DNA of 64,000 nt from Prolixibacteraceae bacterium (GCA_019459525.1 JAIBEY010000079.1:1-64000); one strand, 5' to 3'. Shown: positions 23,715-32,424, counted from the first letter of the stretch. A program made the numbers and translations. Notes: generated by a model not told the origin, from the sequence alone.

Positions 23715-24644
23715 ATGAAAATCAAAGTCCTTTCCGTCAACGTTTCCGAGAAAAAAGGAACAGTTAAAAAGCCTGTTGAAACCATCAAACTTACTGATAT
23801 TGGTGTGGTTGGCGATGCCCATTCGGGGAAATGGCACAGGCAGGTGAGTTTACTGGCAACCGAAAGCATTGCCAAATTTTCGGAAGAAGCGGGGCGTACA
23901 ATTAAATACGGCGAATTTGCTGAAAACATAACTACCGAAGGACTTTTGCTGCACGAATGCAAACCACTCGATCGTTTCAGGAATGAATCGTTGGAACTGG
24001 AAGTCACCCAAATTGGCAAAAAATGTCACGGCGATAACTGTTCCATTTTTCGTGAAGTGGGCAATTGTGTGATGCCCAAAGAAGGTATTTTTGCACGGGT
24101 TATCCGGAACGGCGAACTTAAAGCTGGCGACGAATTACTTTATTATCCCAAAATAGTAAACATCCATATTGTTACCCTGAGCGACCGCGCCAGTGCCGGA
24201 GAATACGAGGATAAAAGTGGTCCACAAATCCGAAACCTTGCAGAAAAGTTCTTTTCAGGAATTAACCGAAAAACTGTATTTACTACTCATTTAATTCCTG
24301 ACGATCCGGAACGGTTGACAGCCCTGATTCGTAATGTCCTTTCAGAAGGTGCTGATGTTGTTTTTACTACTGGTGGAACCGGAATTGGGCCTCGCGATAT
24401 CACTCCGGAAACCATCCGACCTTTGCTCGATAAGGAAATCCCCGGTATCATGGAGCTGATTCGGGTAAAATATGGCATGGAAAAACCGGCAGCATTGCTG
24501 AGTCGGGGAATTGCCGGAGTTTCAGAAAAAACGCTGATCTACTGTCTGCCCGGCAGTGTAAAAGCGGTGACTGAATACTGCAAAGAAATTCTTCCAACCA
24601 TCGAACATTCGATTTATATGCTGGAAGGAATTGACAGCCATTAA
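23715..24644 (+). CDS. MOSC domain fused to MogA/MoaB molybdopterin adenylyltransferase
   Basis: 309 residues with two domains. Residues about 5-140 form a MOSC-type domain ('GVVGDAHSGKWHRQVSLL', 'GEFAENITTEG', 'GKKCHGDNC', 'GNCVMPKEGIFARV'), a sulfur-carrier/moco-handling fold. Residues about 148-305 are a MogA/MoaB domain: 'VTLSDRASAGEYEDKSGP', 'FTTGGTGIGPRDITPETI' and 'YCLPGSVKAVTEYC', which adenylylates molybdopterin before MoeA acts. The fusion places steps on either side of metal insertion in one protein. MoaD, MoaE and MobA are not in this operon. Confidence 0.93.
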   Translation: MKIKVLSVNVSEKKGTVKKPVETIKLTDIGVVGDAHSGKWHRQVSLLATESIAKFSEEAGRTIKYGEFAENITTEGLLLHECKPLDRFRNESLELEVTQIGKKCHGDNCSIFREVGNCVMPKEGIFARVIRNGELKAGDELLYYPKIVNIHIVTLSDRASAGEYEDKSGPQIRNLAEKFFSGINRKTVFTTHLIPDDPERLTALIRNVLSEGADVVFTTGGTGIGPRDITPETIRPLLDKEIPGIMELIRVKYGMEKPAALLSRGIAGVSEKTLIYCLPGSVKAVTEYCKEILPTIEHSIYMLEGIDSH

Positions 24645-24724
24645 ATGCTCATTGCAGAGCTATCTCATAAATTGCAATCGCTGGTTTAATGATGGACTTT
24701 TTATAAATTTGTAAAAAAGAAGAA

Positions 24725-24952
24725 ATGGGACACAATGCTATAAAATTAGAGTTAATGGAGTGGCTCACTAAACTAGAAGACAACGATACACTTGACTACC
24801 TTAAAATAGTTAAAGACTCCAACGAATCGGAACAAGACTGGTGGAAGGAACTGCCGGAATCAGTAAAAGCGGGAATCCAACGCGGTCTTGATGACGTTAA
24901 TGAAGGTAGAACCGTTTCGCATAACGATGTGAAATTGAAATATGGACTCTGA
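24725..24952 (+). CDS. putative antitoxin of a ParE/RelE-type module
   Basis: 75 residues, acidic, with 'DWWKELPESVKAGIQRGLDD' and a C-terminal 'ISHNDV'-like segment ('VSHNDVKLKYGL'), a pattern I associate with small Bacteroidota antitoxins preceding RelE/ParE toxins. It overlaps the toxin gene by 11 bp. No classic ribbon-helix-helix is obvious. TAAATTTG at 24704-24711 is a candidate -7 box 14 nt before the ATG. Confidence 0.8.
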   Translation: MGHNAIKLELMEWLTKLEDNDTLDYLKIVKDSNESEQDWWKELPESVKAGIQRGLDDVNEGRTVSHNDVKLKYGL

Positions 24953-25241
24953 GTTTAAACTATTTTGGACCGAGGAAGCTATTTCTAATTTGGAGAGTAT
25001 CCTGAATTATATCTCATCAGAATGGACGGAAAGAGAAGTTATTAATTTCAAAAAAATACTTTCCCGACAAATTCAGCTTATTGGCCAATTTCCACTGATT
25101 TTTCCAAGATCAGTATATAATCCACGGCTTAGGAAAGCAGTGTTAAGTAAACAAACAATTATATTCTACGAAGTAAAAAATCAGCTTATTTACATTGTTT
25201 TCCTGTTTAATACCCTACAAAATCCTGAAAAATTCAAATAA
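24942..25241 (+). CDS. ParE/RelE-family toxin
   Basis: 99 residues with the ParE/RelE layout: N-terminal 'LFWTEEAISNLESILNYISS' helix pair, 'GQFPLIFPRS' and a C-terminal sheet 'LRKAVLSKQTIIFYEVKN' ending 'LFNTLQNPEKFK'. The ParE group ('a..dl..i..yi....') fits better than HigB; target (gyrase or mRNA) cannot be told. The overlap with the upstream antitoxin indicates translational coupling. Confidence 0.87.
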   Translation: MDSEFKLFWTEEAISNLESILNYISSEWTEREVINFKKILSRQIQLIGQFPLIFPRSVYNPRLRKAVLSKQTIIFYEVKNQLIYIVFLFNTLQNPEKFK

Positions 25242-25252
25242 AAACAAAACCC

Positions 25253-25528
25253 ATGATCAACGCAATTATACTTATCAATGCCGAGCGCACCAAAATCAAT
25301 TCGGTTGCAGAACAATTGGTTAGTTTATCTGGAATTACCGAGGTTTATTCGGTGAGTGGCCGTTTCGATTTAGTGGTTGTTATCCGTCTTCCACATGCCG
25401 ACGATCTGGCCGAACTGATTACCGAGAAAGTGACCAAAGTGGAGGGAATTACCAAAACAGAATCGATGGTAGCCTTCAAAACACTCTCGAAAAGCGATAT
25501 GGCCAGCATGTTCGAGCTGGGTAATTAG
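25253..25528 (+). CDS. stand-alone Lrp/AsnC ligand-binding (RAM) domain protein
   Basis: 91 residues made only of the RAM fold of Lrp/AsnC regulators: 'AIILINAERTKINSVAEQL', 'GITEVYSVSGRFDLVVVIRL' and 'VEGITKTESMVAF'. There is no DNA-binding domain. Such stand-alone RAM proteins bind amino acids or modulate full-length Lrp relatives. It starts 11 nt after the toxin stop, but its role is probably independent of the toxin module. Confidence 0.88.
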   Translation: MINAIILINAERTKINSVAEQLVSLSGITEVYSVSGRFDLVVVIRLPHADDLAELITEKVTKVEGITKTESMVAFKTLSKSDMASMFELGN

Positions 25529-25688
25529 TCGAATGGCGCCTGGGACTCTGGCTTAAATGTTCAAATTCAGCAGGGTACATCTGAAATTTATTTTTTATGT
25601 AATTTTTTTGCATTTATTCTGAATTTTCGGGATTTGGTTGTATTTTGTGCTTGTCCTAAACCCGACCAAAAACCAACCCTGCAAAGCA

Positions 25689-26099
25689 ATGCCCGAAGAA
25701 ATAGACATTATCTATAAGAACCTCTATTTTAGAATTAACGAGGAGTATAATTATCTTGAGCTGTTAATTGATAATAAAAATTTTACAGATCAGGTCAGTT
25801 ATATCGCTTCTGTTTCTGTTATGCTTGAGTACGCGTTGACACTTCATCCCACATACATCATTTTGGATAAACTCGATTCCGAATTTGAAATAATACCTGA
25901 ATTATTTCCGTTTACCCAGCGAAACATCATCACCCCACTAAAGTACGACGGCGTTAAAAATATCATTTGTCTTGTAAGTGAAGACGTTTATCAAAGGCGT
26001 TACGTAGAGATTGAGAAAATAGAACCTTTTATTAAGGGAGTTACTTCGAGAGCTGAAGCAATTGATTGGATGGCAAAAAATAAAAAATACACCAGCTGA
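25689..26099 (+). CDS. STAS-like protein of unknown function
   Basis: 136 residues from ATG 25689 ('MPEEIDIIYKNLYFRINEEY'); an in-frame ATG 17 codons upstream falls in the likely leader. Alternating strands and helices ('NYLELLIDNKNFTD', 'YALTLHPTYIILDKLD') resemble the STAS/SpoIIAA-like fold of many short Bacteroidota proteins of unknown role. No catalytic motif was seen. Single-gene unit between the RAM protein and sod. Confidence 0.65.
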   Translation: MPEEIDIIYKNLYFRINEEYNYLELLIDNKNFTDQVSYIASVSVMLEYALTLHPTYIILDKLDSEFEIIPELFPFTQRNIITPLKYDGVKNIICLVSEDVYQRRYVEIEKIEPFIKGVTSRAEAIDWMAKNKKYTS

Positions 26100-26217
26100 T
26101 TATTTGCCGGTGGATATTCTTTTGATTCTGTGGTCATAAACAAAACCGATGACATGGCTGTTTAGCTTCTTAAAAAACACTCATTCAGTAAACAGTTATT
26201 TTCTAAATTTTTATACC

Positions 26218-26919
26218 ATGAAACGAACATTTTTAGTTGCCTTGGTTGGATTGTTTCTTATTTCATCTACCACACAGGCAAGTGTCACCAACAATCAAAA
26301 TCCACCACAGAAAGCAATAGACTGCGTTTTTCCTGAACTTCCATACGCGTACAATGCTCTGGAACCAACCATCGATGCCAAAACGATGGAAATTCATTAT
26401 TCGAAACATCACAAAGCCTATTATACTAATTTTCTGGCTGCCATAAAAGGAACTCCGGCTGCCGACCTTGATCTCAAAAGCCTTTTTGCTGAAATTAGTA
26501 AACAAACGGCTGCAGTCCGAAATAACGGCGGCGGTTATTACAACCATATGTTGTTTTGGGAAAATATGTCACCCACAAAAACTACACCTTCTGCCTCATT
26601 GAAAGCAGCCATTGAAAAGGATTTTGGGTCGGTTGATAAATTTAAGGAAGAATTTGCCAACGCCGCAAAAAAACAGTTTGGAAGCGGATGGGCCTGGCTG
26701 GTGCTTGGCAAAGACGGGAAATTGTTTGTTTCTTCAACGCCCAATCAGGACAACCCTTTAATGGATGTAGCTGATAAAAAGGGAACACCGCTTTTATGTC
26801 TTGATGTATGGGAACATGCTTATTATTTAAAGTATCAGAATCTTCGGGCCGACTATGTTGACAATTTCTGGAATGTGGTTAACTGGGATGCAGTTAGTAA
26901 ACGTTTCGAAAAGAAGTAG
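26218..26919 (+). CDS. exported iron/manganese superoxide dismutase
   Basis: 233 residues from ATG 26218, where the signal peptide 'MKRTFLVALVGLFLIS' begins; cleavage is likely after 'TTQA'. The mature enzyme converts superoxide to peroxide and oxygen. Metal ligands appear in 'EIHYSKHHKAYY', 'YYNHMLFWENM' and 'LDVWEHAYY' (Asp and His). 'NNGGGYYNH' and 'NQDNPL' resemble Mn-type or cambialistic enzymes more than Fe-type 'NNAAQVWNH'. A secreted or periplasmic location is uncommon for this family. It is a single gene closed by a terminator. Confidence 0.92.
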   Translation: MKRTFLVALVGLFLISSTTQASVTNNQNPPQKAIDCVFPELPYAYNALEPTIDAKTMEIHYSKHHKAYYTNFLAAIKGTPAADLDLKSLFAEISKQTAAVRNNGGGYYNHMLFWENMSPTKTTPSASLKAAIEKDFGSVDKFKEEFANAAKKQFGSGWAWLVLGKDGKLFVSSTPNQDNPLMDVADKKGTPLLCLDVWEHAYYLKYQNLRADYVDNFWNVVNWDAVSKRFEKK

Positions 26920-26944
26920 AATTACAACGGAAAGAATTTTATAT

Positions 26945-26985
26945 AGAGAGCGGGTGATTTCAAGTCACCCGCTCTCTAACTTTTA
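26945..26985 (+). terminator. rho-independent terminator of sod
   Basis: AGAGAGCGGGTGA (26945-26957) and TCACCCGCTCTCT (26965-26977) form a perfect 13-bp stem with a 7-nt loop, followed by AACTTTT. Confidence 0.9.
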
Positions 26986-27038
26986 GAGCCATCCGTTGGA
27001 TGTTTTTTTATAACTTTCGGAAATCAAATAATGAAGCC

Positions 27039-27833
27039 ATGATACAAAATATTGTCCTCATCGGTGCCGGAAACCTGGCCACGCAACTGGCCCTGGCCTT
27101 GGTTGAAAAAGGGATTCAGGTGAAACAGGTTTACAGCCGAAAGCTGGAGTCAGCCAGCGAATTGGCCGGAAAAGTAAACGCTCGTTTTACCAACGATCTG
27201 TCGCAACTTGTTCCTGAAGCCGATTTGTACATTATTGCAGTGAAAGATTCAGCTATTCAGGAAGTACTGGAAAACCTGAAACTTGACGAAAGCTGCCTGA
27301 TCGTGCATACTGCCGGAAGTATTCCGATGAGTGTTCTGGAAGGATTTTCGAACAATTACGGGGTATTTTATCCGTTGCAAACCTTTTCGAAGAGCAGAAA
27401 AATTGATTTTGCAGATATCCCGATTTGTATTGAAGCCAATCATCCATCAAACCTGCTGAACCTGGAGAAGTTGGGAGAAAAGCTTTCTGGCTCTGTCAAT
27501 CAGATTAATTCGGAAGAACGGAAAACCTTGCATTTGGCGGCCGTTTTTGCCAACAACTTCGTCAATCATTTTTATGCCGTTGGAGCCGAAATCCTTCATG
27601 ATAAAAAGCTGGATTTTGATCTGTTGAAACCACTAATTCGCGAAACTGCTGAAAAAATACAAACGATGCATCCTTTTGATGCGCAGACCGGGCCTGCCAA
27701 GCGCGACGATCAGGCTATCATGCAGGCCCAATTAAAAATGCTTCACAACCAACCGGAGTTTCAGAAAATCTATAGCTTTGCGACCGAAAGCATTTTTCAG
27801 CTTCAACAAAAACATAAGCATGACCTTTTTTAA
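27039..27833 (+). CDS. Rossmann-like and DUF2520 domain protein (NADP oxidoreductase-like)
   Basis: 264 residues from ATG 27039, where the dinucleotide-binding strand 'NIVLIGAGNLATQLALAL' starts (GxGNxA). The N-terminal Rossmann domain resembles ProC/NADP-dependent oxidoreductases, and the C-terminal helical DUF2520 domain holds 'AVFANNFVNHFYAVG' and 'TGPAKRDD'. The substrate is unknown. It overlaps the next gene (KdsC-like) by 14 bp; DUF2520-KdsC-Maf is a recurring Bacteroidota arrangement. Confidence 0.85.
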   Translation: MIQNIVLIGAGNLATQLALALVEKGIQVKQVYSRKLESASELAGKVNARFTNDLSQLVPEADLYIIAVKDSAIQEVLENLKLDESCLIVHTAGSIPMSVLEGFSNNYGVFYPLQTFSKSRKIDFADIPICIEANHPSNLLNLEKLGEKLSGSVNQINSEERKTLHLAAVFANNFVNHFYAVGAEILHDKKLDFDLLKPLIRETAEKIQTMHPFDAQTGPAKRDDQAIMQAQLKMLHNQPEFQKIYSFATESIFQLQQKHKHDLF

Positions 27834-28350
27834 AGAAAAACTAAAGAATATCAAAGCGTTTATTTTCGATGTGGATGGTGTCCTTTCAATGGACACTTCC
27901 CCGCTTGATGAAAATGGCGATCCGGTGCGGACAACCAATGTCAAAGACGGATTTGCTATTCGCTACGCCCTTCAGAATGGATTTCAGGTGGCCATTATTA
28001 CCGGAGCCAATACACAGCGGGTAAAACTGCGGTTCAAAAAATTGGGAGTTGAACATATTTACCTCAATTCGTTCGAAAAAACAGGATGTCTGGAAGATTT
28101 CCTGGAAAAAACAGGTCTGCTGAAAAGCGAAATTTTGTACATGGGCGACGATCTGGTCGATTTTCCAATTATGAAAGCAATTGGGGTTCCAACCTGCCCG
28201 GTTGATGCAATTCCTGAAATCAAGGCCATTTCGCTTTATATTTCCGACAAAAAGGGAGGCGAAGGTTGTGTGCGTGATGTGATTGAACAGGTCATGCGTT
28301 CGCAGCAAAAATGGTTCGGCCAGGAAATTAAAGGCATTAAAGCTGACTAA
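27820..28350 (+). CDS. 3-deoxy-D-manno-octulosonate 8-phosphate phosphatase, KdsC-like HAD
   Basis: 176 residues from ATG 27820 ('MTFFKEKLKNIKAFIFDVDG'); an upstream ATG lies within the preceding gene. HAD motifs: 'FDVDGVLS' (nucleophile Asp), 'IITGAN', 'YMGDDLVDFPIM' (acidic motif IV) and 'GGEGCVRDVIE', the C-terminal loop typical of tetrameric KdsC. It would release phosphate from KDO-8-P for lipopolysaccharide inner core; kdsB, the next KDO step, is at 59.6 kb. YrbI-type relatives can prefer other sugar phosphates. Confidence 0.88.
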   Translation: MTFFKEKLKNIKAFIFDVDGVLSMDTSPLDENGDPVRTTNVKDGFAIRYALQNGFQVAIITGANTQRVKLRFKKLGVEHIYLNSFEKTGCLEDFLEKTGLLKSEILYMGDDLVDFPIMKAIGVPTCPVDAIPEIKAISLYISDKKGGEGCVRDVIEQVMRSQQKWFGQEIKGIKAD

Positions 28351-28374
28351 AAACAATAAGTTCGAACTCCGAAC

Positions 28375-28399
28375 TTTAGGCACTTCGAACCCCGAACTT
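28375..28399. repeat. copy 1 of a dispersed 25-bp intergenic repeat
   Basis: TTTAGGCACTTCGAACCCCG plus AACTT matches, with one mismatch, the reverse complement of 45465-45489. It lies between the KdsC-like and Maf genes. Confidence 0.65.
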
Positions 28400-28406
28400 T
28401 CAACAT

Positions 28407-28988
28407 ATGTTTCTACAGAATCTTGAAAATTACGAAATCATACTGGCCTCAAAATCGCCGCGCCGCCAGCAATTACTGACTGATTTAGGAATAAAGTTCA
28501 GGGTACAACCCATGGATATTCCTGAAATTTTTCCTGAAGGATTGGGAATGACCGAAGTGCCCGTTTACCTGGCAGAACTGATAGCCGAAGCTTTTCGTCC
28601 GTTTCTGGAGAACCATCAATTGATAATAACTGCCGACACGATTGTTTGGCTGGACGGCGAAGTCCTCAATAAACCTGCGGATTATGCTGATGGATTCCGT
28701 ATGTTGCGCAATTTATCCGGTAAAAAACATCAGGTTGTGACAGGTGTCTGCTTACTTTCTCCTGAAAAGAAAGTTTCGTTTTATGCTTCTACCGACGTCT
28801 GGTTTAAGGAATTGAGCGACGAAGAAATTCACCATTACCTGGAACATTATAAGCCTTACGACAAAGCTGGTGCATATGGCATTCAGGAGTGGATTGGCTA
28901 CATTGGCATCTACCACATCGAAGGTTCTTTTTTTAACGTGATGGGTTTGCCCGTTCAAAGTTTGTACGAACACCTGAAGGCTTTCTGA
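28407..28988 (+). CDS. Maf-family nucleotide pyrophosphatase
   Basis: 193 residues. 'LASKSPRRQQLLTDLGIKF' is the Maf N-terminal signature, and 'ITADTIVWLDGEVLNKP' and 'YDKAGAYGIQEWIGYIGI' hold the acidic and Lys residues of the active site. Maf/YhdE enzymes hydrolyse dTTP/UTP or modified nucleotides and are linked to cell division arrest. Last gene of the DUF2520-KdsC-Maf set. Confidence 0.93.
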   Translation: MFLQNLENYEIILASKSPRRQQLLTDLGIKFRVQPMDIPEIFPEGLGMTEVPVYLAELIAEAFRPFLENHQLIITADTIVWLDGEVLNKPADYADGFRMLRNLSGKKHQVVTGVCLLSPEKKVSFYASTDVWFKELSDEEIHHYLEHYKPYDKAGAYGIQEWIGYIGIYHIEGSFFNVMGLPVQSLYEHLKAF

Positions 28989-29073
28989 TCTGTTTTGTTC
29001 AGCATTATTTCTTTCCGAAGTTTAGAATTCATTTCGTAACTTAAACCCGTGTTTATCCCTTTAAAATAGACCC

Positions 29074-30078
29074 ATGAAAACTTCGATTTTTTGGCTTCTT
29101 ATACTTGTTTTTGCAAGTCTTTCATTTTTCTCCGGATGTAAACCAAAAACTCCGAAAGTGGGCATCCTGATGCACAGTTACGAGAATGAACGTTGGACGA
29201 AAGATAAAGATTATTTAGTGGAGAATCTGGTCAGAGATGGCGCTGAGGTATTGCTTGAAATGGCCGACAACGATCAGAAAAAACAGATCGCACAGGCTGC
29301 GTTAATGATAAAAGAAGGCGTAAAGGTATTAATTGTTGTTCCTATCAATCAGGACGAAGCGGCCACAATTGTTGAAATGGCGCACGAAGAAGGTGTAAAA
29401 GTAATTGCTTACGACCGATTGATTAATGGTTGTAAACTTGATTATTACATCACAGCAAACAGTACGCAGATTGGCGAACTTCAGGCCAGTTACCTTACCT
29501 CCCTGAAACCCAAAGGAAAATACGCACAGATCTGTGGTTCGAAATACGACAACAATGCCATGAGGCTTTTTATCGGGCAAATGAATGTATTGCAGCCGTT
29601 TATGGAAGCCGGGGATATCCAGCTGGTGTACAGCGAGTTTACCGAGAATTGGTCGCCCGCCGAAGGAAGCCTGCATACCACTCGTATTCTCGACCAGTAT
29701 CCGGACACAATTACCGGAATTATTGCCGGAAGTGATGCTATTGCCGATGGAGTCTTATCCGTGCTGAAAGAAAGAGGGCTGGAAGGGAAAATTATGGTTG
29801 CCGGACAAGATGCCGAACTGGATAATGTAAAAGCCATTATAGCCGGAACCCAAACCTGTACGGTATTGAAACCCCTGAAAGAAATGGCGCAAATAACCGC
29901 CGATCTGGCCGTTTCGCTCGCCATGGGAAAACCAGTAAAAATAAAATTTACTACTGAAAGCAACGGGAAAACGCTGGTAAAATCTATTTTGATTGATGCT
30001 ACTGTAGTGAATAAAAATAACATTGAAAGTACAGTAATTGCATCCGGGCTGCATACCTCCGCAGAACTGGGGCAGTAG
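29074..30078 (+). CDS. sugar ABC transporter substrate-binding lipoprotein (XylF/RbsB-like)
   Basis: 334 residues. Lipoprotein signal with 'SFFSGC' (Cys22). The periplasmic-binding type 1 fold shows 'VGILMHSYENERWTKDKDYL', 'KVLIVVPINQDEAATIVEMA', 'VIAYDRLINGCKLDYYITAN' and 'AGQDAELDNVKAIIAGTQT', closest by eye to xylose-binding proteins. It should bind a pentose or related sugar at the membrane surface. No ABC permease, ATPase or sensor kinase is adjacent, so it is an orphan: scavenging or sensing are both possible. Confidence 0.85.
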   Translation: MKTSIFWLLILVFASLSFFSGCKPKTPKVGILMHSYENERWTKDKDYLVENLVRDGAEVLLEMADNDQKKQIAQAALMIKEGVKVLIVVPINQDEAATIVEMAHEEGVKVIAYDRLINGCKLDYYITANSTQIGELQASYLTSLKPKGKYAQICGSKYDNNAMRLFIGQMNVLQPFMEAGDIQLVYSEFTENWSPAEGSLHTTRILDQYPDTITGIIAGSDAIADGVLSVLKERGLEGKIMVAGQDAELDNVKAIIAGTQTCTVLKPLKEMAQITADLAVSLAMGKPVKIKFTTESNGKTLVKSILIDATVVNKNNIESTVIASGLHTSAELGQ

Positions 30079-30096
30079 TTATTCGCACCCCAGGGG

Positions 30097-30137
30097 AAGG
30101 CTGTTCTGAACCAAATTCCAATTCAGGGCAGCCTTTT
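30097..30137 (+). terminator. rho-independent terminator
   Basis: AAGGCTGTTCTGAA (30097-30110) pairs with TTCAGGGCAGCCTT (30122-30135) including two G-T pairs, and TTTTT follows. Confidence 0.85.
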
Positions 30138-30162
30138 TCGTGTTTTATGACAAAATCCGGAC

Positions 30163-30190
30163 TTGTGTTTTCCATAGATCATTACATTTG
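30163..30190 (+). promoter_or_regulatory. promoter of the S46 peptidase gene
   Basis: TTG at 30163-30165 and TACATTTG at 30183-30190 with a 17-nt spacer; the -7 box matches TAnnTTTG exactly and lies 25 nt before the ATG at 30216. Confidence 0.55.
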
Positions 30191-30215
30191 CGGATCAAAA
30201 TAAAGCTGAACTAAA

Positions 30216-32366
30216 ATGATCAGGAAAAATATACTTGTTATTGGGTTGGTCTTACTGTCCGTTTCGTCGGTTTTGGCCAAAGAGGGCATGTGGATACCAA
30301 CTTTGCTCAACAAATATAACATCGAAGAAATGAAGCAAATGGGCTTCAGGCTTACCTCCGAAGATATTTACAGCGTTAATCATGAAAGCATGAAAGATGC
30401 CGTTGTACTTTTTGGAACCGGCTGTACCGGCGAACTGATTTCGAATGAAGGTTTGCTGATTACCAACCACCATTGTGGTTTCGATGCGATTCAAAACCAT
30501 AGTTCTGTTGAGCACGATTATTTGACCAATGGCTTTTGGGCGAAAACCCGGCAGGAAGAACTTCCCAATTCAGGGTTGACTGTTCGCTTTTTGGAGCGGA
30601 TGGAAGATGTTACCCCGGAAATAATGGCTGGAACAGATGGTCAGCCTAAGGATTCGGTAGCGGTAATTATCGCCCGAAATACAAAAAAGATTGTTGCCAA
30701 TGCAGCCGAAAAAGGGAAATACGATGCCAGTGTCCAGCCACTTTTTTATGGCAACCAATACTTTTTATACGTCTATCAGGTATTTTCAGACATTCGGTTG
30801 GTTGGTTCGCCGCCTTCAGCAATTGGAAAATTTGGGGTCGATACCGATAACTGGATGTGGCCACGACATACCGGTGACTTTTCGCTTTTTCGTATTTACG
30901 CGGGGAAAGACAATCAGCCAGCCAAATATTCGGCTGATAATGTTCCGTATAAACCCAAAAAGTTTTTCAAAATATCATTAAAAGGAGTTCAGCCTGAAGA
31001 TTTTACACTGGTATTTGGGTTTCCTGGACGGACTCAGCAATTTCTTCCGTCACAAGCCATCAGCCAGATTATGGCTCAGGGCGATCCGGATAAGATTAAA
31101 ATTCGTGACCTGAAACTGGGAATTCTTGCTACGGATATGGATAAAGATGCCAAAGTGCGGATTCAATATGCTGCAAAATACCAAACGACCAGCAATGCCT
31201 GGAAAAAATGGCAGGGAGAGGTGAAAGGGCTGAGGCGGCTAAACGCTGTTGAAAGCAAAATTGCATTTGAGAATGAATTTAAAGCATGGGCAGCAATGAA
31301 TCCGGACCGGCAGAAACGGTTCGGGGCAGTACTTCCTGAATTTGAACGATTATACACGCAGCTAGCTCCATACACCAGGGCCAACGATTATTACAGTGAA
31401 ATAGTTCTGAGGGGAACGGATATTTTTAGCATCATTTCATTATTCGATCCGATTGCGGCTGGCTGGGGCGCCCTGACTCCCGAAAATCAGAAGAAAGTTG
31501 GCAACGCCATTTTACTGAAACTTGATGACCATTTCAGGGAATACAACCGGGCCACCGACGAGAAAGTATTTGCGACCCTGATTCAGTTGTATGCCACCGA
31601 CATGGAATCCAGATTTTTACCCGAAGAATTCAAGTCGCTGATGGGTAAAGTAACCACCAAAGAACTGATCAGTCAGGTTTACCGTAAGTCAGTCTTTTCC
31701 GATCAGCATAGGCTTACAGCCATTTCTTCAGGATTAAATTCCAAGAAGCTGAAAACGCTTGCCCAGGACCCTTTATTCAAACTATACCGTAGCCTGAAAA
31801 AACACCACGAAACCCGGGTTGAGCCGTATTTTAATTCTATTCAGAAACAAATTGATGAAACACTAAAAACCTATGTGGCCGGGATTATAGAAATGAGCGA
31901 GGGCAAACCCTTGTGGGCCGACGCCAATAAAACGCTGCGTGTGGCTTACGGAAAAGTGGAAGGATATGCGCCGATGGATGGGGTGACTTACGATTATTAT
32001 ACCACGCTTACGGGAATCATGCAAAAAGATAATCCCGCCATTTACGACTACAATGTTCCGCAGGCACTGCGCGATTTGTACCAAAAGAAAGACTATGGCA
32101 GATATGGAAAAAACGGAACGATGAACGTTTGTTTTGCCGCGTCAAATCATACCACTGGCGGGAATTCCGGTAGTCCGGTGATTGATGCTGAAGGAAATTT
32201 AATCGGCATTAATTTCGACCGGTGCTGGGAAGGAACCATGAGCGACCTGATGTTTGATCCCGATCGTTGCCGAAACATTGTTCTCGATATTCGATATGCG
32301 CTTTTTATTACCGAAAAATTGGCTGGAGCCAACTATCTGATTGATGAAATGGTGATTGAGGAATAA
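30216..32366 (+). CDS. S46-family dipeptidyl-peptidase, DPP11-like
   Basis: 716 residues with a signal peptide ending near 'SVLA'; mature start 'KEGMWIP' as in the family. A periplasmic serine exopeptidase releasing dipeptides. 'LITNHHCGFDAIQNHS' holds the catalytic His (His85), 'GGNSGSPV' the Ser (Ser651), and 'KFGVDTDNWMWPRHTGDFSL' the Asp region. Arg669 in 'NFDRCWEGTMSD' corresponds to the Arg that gives Asp/Glu P1 specificity in DPP11, where DPP7 has Gly; Ser-to-Arg spacing is also the same as in Porphyromonas DPP11 as I recall it. It suggests peptide feeding on acidic dipeptides. Confidence 0.94.
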   Translation: MIRKNILVIGLVLLSVSSVLAKEGMWIPTLLNKYNIEEMKQMGFRLTSEDIYSVNHESMKDAVVLFGTGCTGELISNEGLLITNHHCGFDAIQNHSSVEHDYLTNGFWAKTRQEELPNSGLTVRFLERMEDVTPEIMAGTDGQPKDSVAVIIARNTKKIVANAAEKGKYDASVQPLFYGNQYFLYVYQVFSDIRLVGSPPSAIGKFGVDTDNWMWPRHTGDFSLFRIYAGKDNQPAKYSADNVPYKPKKFFKISLKGVQPEDFTLVFGFPGRTQQFLPSQAISQIMAQGDPDKIKIRDLKLGILATDMDKDAKVRIQYAAKYQTTSNAWKKWQGEVKGLRRLNAVESKIAFENEFKAWAAMNPDRQKRFGAVLPEFERLYTQLAPYTRANDYYSEIVLRGTDIFSIISLFDPIAAGWGALTPENQKKVGNAILLKLDDHFREYNRATDEKVFATLIQLYATDMESRFLPEEFKSLMGKVTTKELISQVYRKSVFSDQHRLTAISSGLNSKKLKTLAQDPLFKLYRSLKKHHETRVEPYFNSIQKQIDETLKTYVAGIIEMSEGKPLWADANKTLRVAYGKVEGYAPMDGVTYDYYTTLTGIMQKDNPAIYDYNVPQALRDLYQKKDYGRYGKNGTMNVCFAASNHTTGGNSGSPVIDAEGNLIGINFDRCWEGTMSDLMFDPDRCRNIVLDIRYALFITEKLAGANYLIDEMVIEE

Positions 32367-32424
32367 GCCTTTTCAGCTTCCTGATTACAATCTCCAAAAG
32401 CAAAACGTTGAACTTGAAACTTAT

